Assembly: GCF_000230895.2 (NCBI RefSeq)
Contig: NC_016604.1
Location: forward strand, 4,960,001 to 5,024,000
DNA: 64,000 nt
Reading direction: 5' to 3'
Source of the DNA: Mycolicibacterium rhodesiae NBB3
GTDB taxonomy: Bacteria; Actinomycetota; Actinomycetes; Mycobacteriales; Mycobacteriaceae
A program made the position numbers and the translations under genes. The notes under the pieces were generated by a model that was not told the origin of the DNA, did not search any database, and saw only the letters and a program-made list of their open reading frames with translations. This document shows positions 32,595 to 41,449 of the stretch, piece by piece (position 1 is the stretch's first letter; the number at the start of each line of letters is the position of its first letter).

Positions 32595-33137
32595 GTGAAC
32601 CGCACCGGTTGGCTCACCTCGACGCAGTCGAGGTCACTGCTGTGGTCCGCGCTCGTGCTGTCCTTGGTGCTCGGCGTGGCTCTGGTCGTCGTCGATCGGC
32701 ACGAGGCCGACCCGGTCGGCCAGTTCGGCGCACCGTTGACTGATGAGCAAGCCATCGAGCAGGTGGTGGGTTCGGCACGGCGGATCGTTGCCGCCGCGCA
32801 CCTACAGGATGCTGCCGGCGGCTACTCGTTCGTATCCTGCGCGACGCAGAACGGCCCGCCCTACCAGGTGGCTCTGTATATGAACTTCACTCTGCCGCAG
32901 AGTGATTGGATCCGATACCTCGACGAGGTCGCGTCGGCTATGGTCGTCGACGGGTGGGCGGACGCGCCCGCGAAAGCCGAGCATTTCGGCCGAAAACTCA
33001 CCAAGGGCGGCGTCACGGCGGTTCTGCAACGCAATCTCGACGACCCGACCTCCGCCACGATGCGGCTGTACGGCGAGTGCCGCAACACCGGCGACCATCG
33101 GCACGACAACCCCGCGTGGACCGAAGTCACTCTGTGA
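32595..33137 (+). CDS. membrane-anchored hypothetical protein
   Basis: A 180-residue protein with one N-terminal helix (about residues 14-32, LLWSALVLSLVLGVALVVV) and an extracytoplasmic domain containing two Cys (FVSCATQ and YGECRNT) that could form a disulfide. GTG 32595 lies 8 nt after the TetR stop. I do not recognise the family; such single-pass proteins with a small mixed domain are common in mycobacteria. It probably belongs to the TetR transcript. Confidence 0.6.
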   Translation: MNRTGWLTSTQSRSLLWSALVLSLVLGVALVVVDRHEADPVGQFGAPLTDEQAIEQVVGSARRIVAAAHLQDAAGGYSFVSCATQNGPPYQVALYMNFTLPQSDWIRYLDEVASAMVVDGWADAPAKAEHFGRKLTKGGVTAVLQRNLDDPTSATMRLYGECRNTGDHRHDNPAWTEVTL

Positions 33138-33166
33138 TCTCGTTAAAGCATGTCTTCCACCGTGTG

Positions 33167-33185
33167 GCTGACCGGTCCGGTCAGC
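33167..33185. terminator. short hairpin between convergent genes
   Basis: GCTGACCG (33167-33174) and CGGTCAGC (33178-33185) form a perfect 8-bp stem with a 3-nt loop. It overlaps the minus-strand stop codon and could end both convergent transcripts. Confidence 0.4.
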
Positions 33186-33558
33186 AGGAGACCGGATGCG
33201 ATTCGCAGTACGGGGTGGTGCCGGGTAAGCGGTAGCGATGATCGGCGACCCAGCGGTACACCGCATCCTCGAGCGAACGGATGCCAGGGATGCGGTAGAC
33301 CGTCAGCGGAATCCGGGTGCCCAGGGCGGCCGACACTGCGGCGTTGGCCGCCTCGGCGCCTGCGTACACGTCGCCGTTGGAGTCCAGCCAGCGGACCGCG
33401 TCCATCAAGGCCGAGTCGGGGATGCCGAGCCGCTCCGAGGTGCCGGGCGTCTGCAGAGGTTCTGTATGTAGCTCACCGGTGCGGTTGAGTTTCAGCAAGA
33501 AATCCCGTGATCGCGTGCACATCCCACACTTGCCATCGAAGAACAGCGTTCCGGACAT
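33181..33558 (-). CDS. DCC1-like thiol-disulfide oxidoreductase family protein
   Basis: A 125-residue protein of the DUF393/DCC family: LFFDGKCGMCTRSRDFL near the N-terminus holds the D-G-x-C-x-x-C signature and the fold continues with EPLQTPG and a C-terminal helix. These are thioredoxin-like proteins of unclear physiological partner. ATG 33558 starts directly before the first strand; longer upstream sequence is unrelated. It lies 25 nt downstream of the agmatinase-like gene and may be in the same transcript. Confidence 0.75.
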   Translation of the reverse strand: MSGTLFFDGKCGMCTRSRDFLLKLNRTGELHTEPLQTPGTSERLGIPDSALMDAVRWLDSNGDVYAGAEAANAAVSAALGTRIPLTVYRIPGIRSLEDAVYRWVADHRYRLPGTTPYCESHPVSC

Positions 33559-33583
33559 GACCCCATTATCCCCTCGGCCTGGG

Positions 33584-34627
33584 CTACCGGGCGGGCGGAC
33601 CCGGCGGCGCGGCATCGGGTGTGGCATCTCGGCGGCGGGCGGCCATGCCACCGAGCGCTTCGAAAACCACGCGGTGCGCGGCGTTGACGGTCAGCTCCGC
33701 ATGGTCGTATGCGGGTGCCACCTCGACCACGTCGACGCCGACGACGTCGTGTTCGCGGCAGAGCTGCCGCACCAGTCGCAGGAGATCCGCGGTCGTGATA
33801 CCTCCCGGCTCCGGCGTGCCGGTGCCCGGCGCATGGGCGGGGTCGAGCACGTCGATGTCGACGGAGACGTACAGCTTCTCGGCCTTGGCCAGCGCCTCGC
33901 TGACGGCGTCGCGCATGACCTCCTTGAAGCCGCGATCCCAGATCTCCTGCATGGTGTGCCAGGTCATGCGCTGTTCCTGCATCCACTCGAAGGTGTCCTG
34001 CGGCGGCCAGTAGCCGCGGAGACCGACCTGCACGAAGTGGCTACCGGGTACGGCACCGGATTCGATGAGCCGCCGCATCGGCGTCCCGTGGCTGGCGAGG
34101 TTGCCTTCGATCTCATCGGCGGTGTCGGCGTGCGCATCGAAGTGCACGATGCCGACGTTGCCGTATCCGTGCACATCGGCGACGGCGGTTGCGGCCGGCC
34201 AGGTGATCGAGTGGTCGCCGCCGAGGATGACAGGCACGATGCCGCGCGACGCGATGGCGTGCACGCGCTCACGAATGTTGTTGTGTGAGACCTCTGTCTG
34301 GCCGTGCGGGCAATATGCGTCGCCGAAGTCGACGACTTCGAGCCAGTCGAAGATCTCCAGCCCCAGATCCAGGTGATAAGTGCCCGGCTCGTAGGCGGTG
34401 GCGCGAATCGCACGCGGGCCGAAGCGCGCGCCGGGCCGGTTCGTCGTCCCGACGTCGAACGGTGCCCCGACGATCGCCACATCGGGTCGCCACGACTCCA
34501 GCTGTTCGACCTCGGTGAGGAATGGCCGATGTCCGAAAGACGCCACGCCTGCGTAGGCCAGCTCGAGCTGCTCGATCATGCCCGGCGGAAGGTCGCGCTG
34601 ATGTCCATGATCGTGACCGTGGCCCAT
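33584..34627 (-). CDS. agmatinase/ureohydrolase-family enzyme
   Basis: A 347-residue ureohydrolase. The binuclear Mn site is intact in GGDHSITWP, VHFDAHADT and SVDIDVLDPAHAPG. The members hydrolyse guanidino compounds such as agmatine or guanidinobutyrate to urea plus amine. The N-terminus MGHGHDHGHQ is unusually His-rich and could bind metal. Length fits a bacterial agmatinase with a short extension. Specific substrate not readable. Confidence 0.85.
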   Translation of the reverse strand: MGHGHDHGHQRDLPPGMIEQLELAYAGVASFGHRPFLTEVEQLESWRPDVAIVGAPFDVGTTNRPGARFGPRAIRATAYEPGTYHLDLGLEIFDWLEVVDFGDAYCPHGQTEVSHNNIRERVHAIASRGIVPVILGGDHSITWPAATAVADVHGYGNVGIVHFDAHADTADEIEGNLASHGTPMRRLIESGAVPGSHFVQVGLRGYWPPQDTFEWMQEQRMTWHTMQEIWDRGFKEVMRDAVSEALAKAEKLYVSVDIDVLDPAHAPGTGTPEPGGITTADLLRLVRQLCREHDVVGVDVVEVAPAYDHAELTVNAAHRVVFEALGGMAARRRDATPDAAPPGPPAR

Positions 34628-34675
34628 GTGTCGACCGTACCGTTCCGTGCCCTCGGCGTGGGGCCAGTCGGCTGT

Positions 34676-35122
34676 TCATTCGGACGCGTTATGAGGTTGA
34701 CGCTCAACCGAAGTGAGCGCTTCGCGCAGCACCGAAGGGATCGGGCGCTTGGCCCAGTCCTCGGTGGAGACCACCACGTAGACGTTGTGGCCGCGCACAG
34801 CGGTTTGTTCGGTGTCGCCGTCGCGGCTGCGCATCACACTGAAGCCCAGGGTGAAGCTGGTGGATCCGATTCTCTCGCAATGGACCTCGACGCGTACCGC
34901 GTCACGCCACCTGACCGGTCCCTTGAAGTCGATCTCGCTGTGCACCACCTGGATGTCGTAACCGCTCGCGATCAGGCCGGGATAGGTGACGTCGAGATGG
35001 TCGAGGAATCCGGTGCACGCCTCGTCGAACCAGGTGAGGTAATGCCCGTTGAACACGACACCCTGCTGATCGATCTCCGCGTAGCGGGGTGTGATCGGCA
35101 ACGAAAACGTGGACACGGCCAC
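34676..35122 (-). CDS. 4-hydroxybenzoyl-CoA-type hotdog thioesterase
   Basis: A 148-residue hotdog-fold protein with RYAEIDQQGVVFNGHYLTWF, the family signature of the 4HBT/YbgC group, where the Asp and the following helix carry catalysis. It would hydrolyse acyl-CoA thioesters. The start at 35122 is 171 bp from the divergent dehydratase start. No operon partner is obvious. The substrate could be a short or branched acyl-CoA. Confidence 0.82.
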   Translation of the reverse strand: MAVSTFSLPITPRYAEIDQQGVVFNGHYLTWFDEACTGFLDHLDVTYPGLIASGYDIQVVHSEIDFKGPVRWRDAVRVEVHCERIGSTSFTLGFSVMRSRDGDTEQTAVRGHNVYVVVSTEDWAKRPIPSVLREALTSVERQPHNASE

Positions 35123-35293
35123 ACAGTATCGACCCCGTCCGGTCTGTAGGTACTTTCACTTCGGGTCAGCAACGCTGCCCGCCACTACCATCTCGCGTGA
35201 GCATCCACGGTCACGAGGACCGGCAACACCGCACATCGACATGAACTCCGAGTGCATCCGGGCGGCCTTCTCGGGAAGACTGAGCTGGTGGAC

Positions 35294-36232
35294 ATGGTGA
35301 CCATCGATGACATCAGGGCGGCTGCGACCAGGATCCGCGCTTTCGTGGTGCGCACGCCGCTGCTTCCGGCGCTGTGGGCCGATGCGGAACGGCCGCTGTG
35401 GATCAAGCCGGAAAGTCTGCAGAGCATCGGCGCGTTCAAGGTTCGCGGCGCTTTCAATGCGATAGGGAACCTCGACGAATCGGTGCGCACACGAGGCGTG
35501 GTCGCCTACTCGAGCGGCAATCACGCCCAGGCCGTCGCCTACGCCGCAGCGGTCTACGGCATTCCGGCCCATATCGTCATGCCGAAGGAGACGCCGGCGG
35601 TCAAGGTGGATGCCACCCGCGACCACGGCGCCGAGGTGGTTCTCTGCGAGGCGGGTCAGCGCGAGCGTGTCGCCGCCGAAGTCGTCGAGGAAACCGGCGG
35701 AGTGCTGGTCCCGCCGTTCGACCATCCCGACATCATCGCCGGGCAGGGCACGATCGGTTTGGAGATCGCCGAGGACATGCCCTCGGTGGAGAACGTGCTC
35801 GTCCCCGTCAGCGGCGGCGGGCTCGCGTCCGGGGTCGGCAGCGCGGTGAAGGCGCTCTGCCCGCAGGCGCGCGTGTTCGGCGTGGAACCCGAACTCGCCG
35901 CCGACACCGCGGAAGGACTCGAGAAAGGGCGCCGAGTCGATTGGTCGATCGAAGACCGGAACCGCACCATCGCCGACGGCCTCCGGTCACAGCCGTCGGA
36001 GTTGACGTTCGCTCACCTGCAGCAGGTCCTCGATGGTGTGATCACCGTGTCCGACAGCGAGATTCGCGACGCCGTCCGCGAACTCGCCCTGAAGGCGCAT
36101 CTCGTCAGCGAGCCCAGCGGGGCTGTCGCGCTGGCCGCCTACCGCCAGGGCCGAACACCGCCCGGGCGCACCGTGATGGTGCTGTCCGGTGGGAACATCG
36201 AGCCACGGGCGCTGATCGACATCCTCGGTTAG
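35294..36232 (+). CDS. PLP-dependent threonine/serine dehydratase-like enzyme
   Basis: A 312-residue fold-type II PLP enzyme. SIGAFKVRGAFN holds the Schiff-base Lys49, SSGNHAQAVA the substrate loop and SGGGLASG the phosphate cup. No C-terminal ACT domain is present, so it resembles catabolic dehydratases or serine racemase rather than feedback-regulated IlvA. ATG 35294 is chosen; GTG 35288 is possible. The stop overlaps the convergent POT gene by 4 nt (TTAG). Confidence 0.83.
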   Translation: MVTIDDIRAAATRIRAFVVRTPLLPALWADAERPLWIKPESLQSIGAFKVRGAFNAIGNLDESVRTRGVVAYSSGNHAQAVAYAAAVYGIPAHIVMPKETPAVKVDATRDHGAEVVLCEAGQRERVAAEVVEETGGVLVPPFDHPDIIAGQGTIGLEIAEDMPSVENVLVPVSGGGLASGVGSAVKALCPQARVFGVEPELAADTAEGLEKGRRVDWSIEDRNRTIADGLRSQPSELTFAHLQQVLDGVITVSDSEIRDAVRELALKAHLVSEPSGAVALAAYRQGRTPPGRTVMVLSGGNIEPRALIDILG

Positions 36233-37695
36233 TGCACGCCCTCCATCAGGCGGCTTATCCATCCGGACAGCGCGAAGACGACCGCGCCGACGACGATGGC
36301 GACCAGTCCGAGAATGCCGAAGTAGGCGAACTCGCGGGCCGGGTCGTAGTAGCCGGACAGCACGCCCGACATCGCCGTACCCAACCCGACCGAGAAGAAA
36401 TACAGCGCCATCATTTGCGCCCGAAACGCCTCCGGCGCAAGCTTTGTGGTCACGGACAGCCCGATGGGTGAGAGCAGCAATTCAGAGATCGCGAAAACCG
36501 CCATGATGCCGACCACCAACAGCGCCGGGACCGTCCGGCCGGTCGTGCCCGACATCGGCAGGAACAACAGGAACGCCGCACCCATACCGATCACGCCGTA
36601 GGCGAACTTGCGTGGCGTTGTGGGGGCGCGCCCTCCGAGTCTGGTCCACATGATCGCAAACACCGGGGACAGTGCGATGATCCATATCGGCTCGATCGAG
36701 CCGATCCAGTTCGACGGGGCGGTCCAGCCGAAGATCGACCAGTTCATCCGCTCGTCGGAGTAGACGGCGAGCACGGTGAAGATCTGCTGGAACAGCGACC
36801 AGAACACCGCGTTGGCGATGAACAGCGGAATGAACGCCCGAAGTCTGGTCCGCTCGATCGGCGCCACCTTCGAACTCGTCAGCATCACAACGAAATAGAC
36901 GACGGACGCAACGACGAGTACCCCCGTCGTCACGTGCGACAGGTTGGACAGCTTGACCAGACCGGTGACGAAGACCGCCACGATCACCGCGACGATGAGG
37001 ACGCCGATACCGGCGACCCAGCCAATAGCGCTGCGTGGCAACGGATTCGGGACAGTTCTGCCGTGATCGCCGAGGTTGCGCCGGAACACTATGTACTGCG
37101 TCAGGCCCAAAGCCATCCCGACGGCTGCAGCGCCGAAGCCCCAGTGGAATCCCAGCCGGGTCTGCAGCAGACCGGTGAGCAGCGGTCCGATGAACGCACC
37201 CAGGTTGATGCCCAGATAGAAGAGCGTGAAACCGCCGTCGGCGCGTGGGTCGCCCTTCTCGTAGAGCGTGCCCAGCAGCGACGACGCATTCGCCTTCAAC
37301 GCGCCTGAGCCCAGCGCCACCAAGACGAGACCCACGGCCACACCGGCAAGATCCGGTATCACAGCGAGCGCGATGTGGCCGCACATCACCACCACGCCGC
37401 CGTAGAGCACGGTGCGCTCCATGCCCAGTACCCGGTCGGCGATCCAGCCGCCGAGGACGGTGGACAGGTACACCAGTCCGCCGTACGCGCCGACAATGCC
37501 GGTCGCGGTGGCCTTGGGTAGCTCGAGGCCACCGTCGGTGAGCGAGTAATAGAGGTAGTACCCGAGGATCGTGAGCATCCCGTAGAACGAGAATCGCTCC
37601 CAGAGCTCGACGCCGAACAGGTTGGCCAGGCCGATCGGATGGCCGAACACCGTGCGTCCGGCCGGGCCGCCCTCGGTGCGCGCCGTAGTTGCCAT
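36229..37695 (-). CDS. POT-family peptide:proton symporter
   Basis: A 488-residue transporter of the proton-dependent oligopeptide family. Helix 1 carries ELWERFSFYG (E-x-x-E-R-F motif), and later GGWIADRVLG, FYLGINLGAFIGPLLTG and 12 or more helices follow. It imports di- and tripeptides with protons. ATG 37695 is placed at the natural N-terminus; the long upstream extension contains no membrane features. Single gene, convergent with the dehydratase. Confidence 0.88.
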   Translation of the reverse strand: MATTARTEGGPAGRTVFGHPIGLANLFGVELWERFSFYGMLTILGYYLYYSLTDGGLELPKATATGIVGAYGGLVYLSTVLGGWIADRVLGMERTVLYGGVVVMCGHIALAVIPDLAGVAVGLVLVALGSGALKANASSLLGTLYEKGDPRADGGFTLFYLGINLGAFIGPLLTGLLQTRLGFHWGFGAAAVGMALGLTQYIVFRRNLGDHGRTVPNPLPRSAIGWVAGIGVLIVAVIVAVFVTGLVKLSNLSHVTTGVLVVASVVYFVVMLTSSKVAPIERTRLRAFIPLFIANAVFWSLFQQIFTVLAVYSDERMNWSIFGWTAPSNWIGSIEPIWIIALSPVFAIMWTRLGGRAPTTPRKFAYGVIGMGAAFLLFLPMSGTTGRTVPALLVVGIMAVFAISELLLSPIGLSVTTKLAPEAFRAQMMALYFFSVGLGTAMSGVLSGYYDPAREFAYFGILGLVAIVVGAVVFALSGWISRLMEGVH

Positions 37696-37943
37696 GCAGG
37701 TCACCCTGCCACTTGGCCCGTTTCGCGGTGACCGATCGAATGAGCCCGCAATTCGGGCAAAGACGAAGCTCGAGGGCATGCAGTAGCTTTCTGCGCCACA
37801 GCACATTTCGAGAGTGGGTGCGCGGCGGTCCAGAACAGCGCCCGGTGAGCCCACTCATGCCGGCGCCTGTAAGGTCACCCCGGACAGGTGGACGCCCGCA
37901 ACCTCTGAAGAAGGGCGAGCCGGAGCGTCTCAGAAGGGCAAGA

Positions 37944-39290
37944 GTGGACACCGTACTGGGCTTATCGGTGACGCCGTCAGCTGTCGGTCTGGTTCTCGTC
38001 GAGGGGCAGGACGCCGACGGCACGACGGTCGACCGCGAGGCCTTTGAAATCGTCTCTGGTCGGCATTCGACGCCGCTTGCGGCCTCCGAGCAGGCCGCCG
38101 CGGCGGTGCTGCGGACCGAGGCGATCGCGGCCTCGCGCGGTCAGCGGCTTCATTCAATCGGCGTGACGTGGAGCGATGGCGCTGACACCGAGGCCTCGAT
38201 GCTACTGAAATCACTGAACGACTCCGGCTTCGACAACGTCGTTCCCGTGCGTCTGCCCGAGGCGACGGAGGCTCTGGCATGGGGCATCGCCGAGGTCATC
38301 GGCTACCAGGTCACCGCGGTCTGTGTGATCGAATCCGACACGGTCATCATGCTCGTCGTGCACGACGGAGTCGGCGCCGTGCAGACGGCGATCAACCACG
38401 CCATCGAGACCGAAGAGGCACTGCTGCAATGGTTGAGCACCGTCTTCACCAGGGCCGACTGGCGCCCTGAAGCCCTGGTCGTGGTCGGCTCGGGTAGCGA
38501 TCTGCACTCGGTCATCCCACGGCTCGAGGACATTCTTTCGGTGCCTGTGTTCGTCCCCGCCGAATCCGAACTGGCGTTGGCCCGCGGAGCGGCCCTCGCG
38601 TCGGCGCACAACACCGAGTTCATCCAGATCGGCCAGACCGCCGAGCGTGCGCCCCGCGATCGCAGTGGTGCTCGTCGACCGCTCGCTCAAACCGGCCCCC
38701 TGGCCATGCTCGTCGCGGGCGCAGTGGCGTTCGTCGTCTCGGTATCGGTCGCCGTCAGCATCGAGATGACACCGGACAGGCACGCCGCGGCGCCCGAGCC
38801 GCAACCCGCGGCCAAGGCGTCCCCTGAAATCGCGAATATCCGCGCCGCCGCTCCCGATGCCCCGAGCCCGGCCGTCCTGCCTGCTCCGGCCGAAGAATTG
38901 CCGTCGCCGCCGCCTGAGGCCCCGCTCGCCGAGATCACGCCCCCGCCGGAGGTGGCCCCGGACGCGGCCATAGTTCCCGACGCCCAGCCGGTCGACGGCC
39001 TTCCGGCGGTCGCGCCCGTCGACGCGGTGCCGCCGGACGCTCCGGTGCTTGCCGCGCCTGACGCCCCGGTCGGCGCTGTGCCGCCCGGAGCCATTCCGCC
39101 TGCACCAGGTCTGGTGCCCGTGCAGCCCACTCCGGTGCCCCAAGAGCGACCTGGGCTGTTGACCAGGATCAAAGACCGGCTGTCGAACATCGGCAGGAAC
39201 GACGATGCGCAGCAGGCAGCTGTGCCCCCTGCGCCTGGCGCACCGCTGGCGCCTGCGCCCGAAGCGCCGCCTCTTCTGCCGCCTCAGTGA
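37944..39290 (+). CDS. DUF7159-type protein with ASKHA-like domain and Pro/Ala-rich tail
   Basis: A 448-residue protein. Residues 1-215 look like an ASKHA (actin-like/FtsA-like) fold: VDTVLGLSVTPSAVGLVLVEG is the phosphate-1 type strand, and VVVGSGSDLHSVIPRLED and ESELALARGAALASA resemble the later blocks. One membrane helix (about 253-272) is followed by a long Pro/Ala/Asp-rich C-terminal region of about 160 residues outside the cell. GTG 37944 has GAAGGG at 6 nt. Similar mycobacterial proteins are, as I recall, grouped as DUF7159. The next gene overlaps by 4 nt. Function unknown. Confidence 0.65.
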   Translation: MDTVLGLSVTPSAVGLVLVEGQDADGTTVDREAFEIVSGRHSTPLAASEQAAAAVLRTEAIAASRGQRLHSIGVTWSDGADTEASMLLKSLNDSGFDNVVPVRLPEATEALAWGIAEVIGYQVTAVCVIESDTVIMLVVHDGVGAVQTAINHAIETEEALLQWLSTVFTRADWRPEALVVVGSGSDLHSVIPRLEDILSVPVFVPAESELALARGAALASAHNTEFIQIGQTAERAPRDRSGARRPLAQTGPLAMLVAGAVAFVVSVSVAVSIEMTPDRHAAAPEPQPAAKASPEIANIRAAAPDAPSPAVLPAPAEELPSPPPEAPLAEITPPPEVAPDAAIVPDAQPVDGLPAVAPVDAVPPDAPVLAAPDAPVGAVPPGAIPPAPGLVPVQPTPVPQERPGLLTRIKDRLSNIGRNDDAQQAAVPPAPGAPLAPAPEAPPLLPPQ

Positions 39291-39904
39291 CGTCCTCAGC
39301 GCCAGGGCTCGCGATTCTGCGCCTGGTGCTGCGCATGGCGATCGTCATGTCGGTGCTCATCGCGCTCGTCGTCGTCGAGATTTCGTCGCGATCGGGTGTG
39401 TCGTGGCGGCTGATCACCTTCACCTATCAGGCGAACATCATCGCCGCTGCGTACTACCTGTGGACCCTGGTCTCGCCCCGCGCCGATCCGCGAGTGGGCC
39501 TGCGCGGGGCGGTGGTGCTGTACGTCGTGATCGCCGGCGTTGTCTGGAACCTGTTGTTGACCGGCCGCAGCATGGGCTACACGCCCGCGAACGTGCTGCT
39601 GCACGTCGTGGTACCCGTCCTCGCGCTCAGTGACTGGCTGCTCGTCGGACGCGGGCAGGGGCGCGTGCGCTGGTGGCATCCACTGGCCTGGCTGGTCTAT
39701 CCCTCGCTGTATGTCGTGCTCGCTGTGGTCGTCCTCAACGAGGCCGGTCGCCGGGCGCCATATTTCTTTCTCGATCCCGAGAGCGTCGGGGTGGCCACGG
39801 TGGTGCTCAACGTGTGTGTGCTGGGGGGCTGCGTAGTCGCTGTCGGCTACGCGTTGCTGGCGGTCAACCGACTGGCGACATCGGCACGTTTCGACGCGGT
39901 GTGA
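39287..39904 (+). CDS. Pr6Pr-type integral membrane protein
   Basis: A 205-residue membrane protein with six hydrophobic segments and conserved aromatic/His positions (FTYQANI, LLHVVVPVLALSDW, WHPLAWLVYPSLYV), the pattern of the Pr6Pr family. GTG 39287 shares GTGA with the preceding stop, so it is co-translated with the DUF7159-type protein. Function not known. Confidence 0.7.
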   Translation: MTSSAPGLAILRLVLRMAIVMSVLIALVVVEISSRSGVSWRLITFTYQANIIAAAYYLWTLVSPRADPRVGLRGAVVLYVVIAGVVWNLLLTGRSMGYTPANVLLHVVVPVLALSDWLLVGRGQGRVRWWHPLAWLVYPSLYVVLAVVVLNEAGRRAPYFFLDPESVGVATVVLNVCVLGGCVVAVGYALLAVNRLATSARFDAV

Positions 39905-40025
39905 AACGTTCTGAACGGCGGATTCGATGAACCCTCGGAGATATTTCCCCCAGGAACGACGACATGCGAGGCCGCGCGAAGTGCGGCTACGGCGTTAACT
40001 CGTTTGGACGAACTAGGATGAAAAA

Positions 40026-40763
40026 GTGCTGAAGCTTCGCTTGTTGGCTGTTGTCGGTCTCATGGTCGCCGCGCTGTCCGGGCCCATCGCGACCAGCTCC
40101 GCGGGTGTATCCCTCCCGACGGATGTGGTGAGTATTTCGCCGTCAGGTACGACGGTCGGCGTGGCGGCCCCGATCACGGTCACGTTTGCGGGGGACATTG
40201 CCGATCGCGCGGCCGCCGAGCAGAGCTTCGACATCTCGTCGCCGACGGTCCCGGCCGGGGAGTTCACCTGGCTCAATGACCGTGTTCTGCAGTGGACGCC
40301 AAGTGAGTACTGGCCGGCTTACTCGCCCATTTCGGTGTCCGCGGGCGGGGCGAAGACGAACTTCCAGACCGGGGGCCAGACGGTCGGGGTCGCCAGCATC
40401 AGCAACCACACCTTCACCGTCAGCCAGGACGGTGAGGTGCTGCGTGAGATGCCGGCATCGATGGGTAAGTACGGGTTCCCCACGCCGGTCGGAAACTTCA
40501 CCGCCCTGGAAAAGCAGTCGACGGTGATCATGGATTCCCGCACGATCGGCATCCCGTTGGATGACCCCGAGGGATACAAGCTGACCGTCTATGACGCTGT
40601 CCGCGTCACCTGGGGTGGCGTGTATGTGCACGGCGCACCCTGGTCGGAGGGTTCGCAGGGCTACGAGAACGTCAGCCACGGTTGCATCAACCTCAGCTCC
40701 GACAACGCCGACTGGTACTACAACATGGTGCGGATCGGCGATCCGATCATCGTCGAGGCCTAG
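40026..40763 (+). CDS. L,D-transpeptidase (LdtMt1-like)
   Basis: A 245-residue exported enzyme. A signal peptide (about 1-26) is followed by an Ig-like domain (about 35-110) and a YkuD catalytic domain with HGAPWSEGSQG and SHGCINLSS, Cys220 being the nucleophile. It makes 3-3 cross-links in peptidoglycan using tetrapeptide donors. The size and one Ig domain match M. tuberculosis LdtMt1 (Rv0116c). AGGA is 7 nt before GTG 40026; TAGGAT (40014-40019) could also be a -10 giving a leaderless transcript. Confidence 0.9.
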   Translation: MLKLRLLAVVGLMVAALSGPIATSSAGVSLPTDVVSISPSGTTVGVAAPITVTFAGDIADRAAAEQSFDISSPTVPAGEFTWLNDRVLQWTPSEYWPAYSPISVSAGGAKTNFQTGGQTVGVASISNHTFTVSQDGEVLREMPASMGKYGFPTPVGNFTALEKQSTVIMDSRTIGIPLDDPEGYKLTVYDAVRVTWGGVYVHGAPWSEGSQGYENVSHGCINLSSDNADWYYNMVRIGDPIIVEA

Positions 40764-40774
40764 CGCCGCGTCCG

Positions 40775-41449
40775 CTACGCCGGAAGCTCGGCGTGTAGGT
40801 TCTTCGCGGTCGGTGAGTTCTCGACTGTGGCCGGATCCGGGTACGTCCGCAGTACGCGGTCGGCCGTTCCGGAGCTGGTCACCGTGAACCAGTAGTGCTC
40901 GTTCTTGTAGTGATGGTTTCGGTGATTCCGCCAAATCGCCCTGTACACACGGGTTTTCGGCTTGTAATCGGTATGGATCAGGTAGTGGGTCCACTCGTAG
41001 CCCAGCCCGGCGACCGCGATACACACGAGGTACGTCAGCCCCATCCCGAGCCGCGGAAAAGCCAACAGAGCGACCCCGATCGCCAGCGGAAGTACCCATG
41101 AGGCAAGCGATTTCCACGGTATGAAGATCAACGGAATGCTGCGCGGGTCGACGTGGTGGGCGCGGTGCTCCCTCGACAGCAGGGGGTCGATCGTCAGTGC
41201 ACCGAGGCGCCTGGGCCGCCAATGCAGGATGAATACGTGGATCATCCACTCGAAGAACGGGAAGAGCGCGAGCATCACCAGCGGTACGACCGCATCGGTG
41301 ATCTGCCAGTCGCCGACAACGATCCGCGCCGCGACCGCCACGGCGAGGACGGCCCCGATCATCCAGGGGGAGGGGTGTTTAGCGAATTCTCTGGCCGCAT
41401 CGCCCAACGTGAGCTTCTTGCGTGCGGTGCGCGCGGTGGCGGTGGTCAT
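40775..41449 (-). CDS. fatty-acid hydroxylase/sterol-desaturase superfamily membrane protein
   Basis: A 224-residue integral membrane di-iron enzyme. The histidine clusters HVFILH, HRAHH, HYLIH and HRNHHYKNEHYWF are all present, giving the eight-plus His ligands expected. It would hydroxylate or desaturate a lipid chain in the membrane. Start 41449 overlaps the GntR stop by 4 nt, so the regulator and the enzyme form one operon. The substrate is unknown. Confidence 0.85.
   Translation of the reverse strand: MTTATARTARKKLTLGDAAREFAKHPSPWMIGAVLAVAVAARIVVGDWQITDAVVPLVMLALFPFFEWMIHVFILHWRPRRLGALTIDPLLSREHRAHHVDPRSIPLIFIPWKSLASWVLPLAIGVALLAFPRLGMGLTYLVCIAVAGLGYEWTHYLIHTDYKPKTRVYRAIWRNHRNHHYKNEHYWFTVTSSGTADRVLRTYPDPATVENSPTAKNLHAELPA

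Noticed and set aside
37696..37943. Extended N-terminus of the DUF7159-type gene
   Set aside because: The upstream frame has basic low-complexity sequence and lies opposite the POT promoter; GTG 37944 has a good ribosome site.
36482..38023. Minus-strand frame over the POT gene
   Set aside because: Antiparallel frame with Arg/His-rich sequence; the POT frame has clear helices and motifs.
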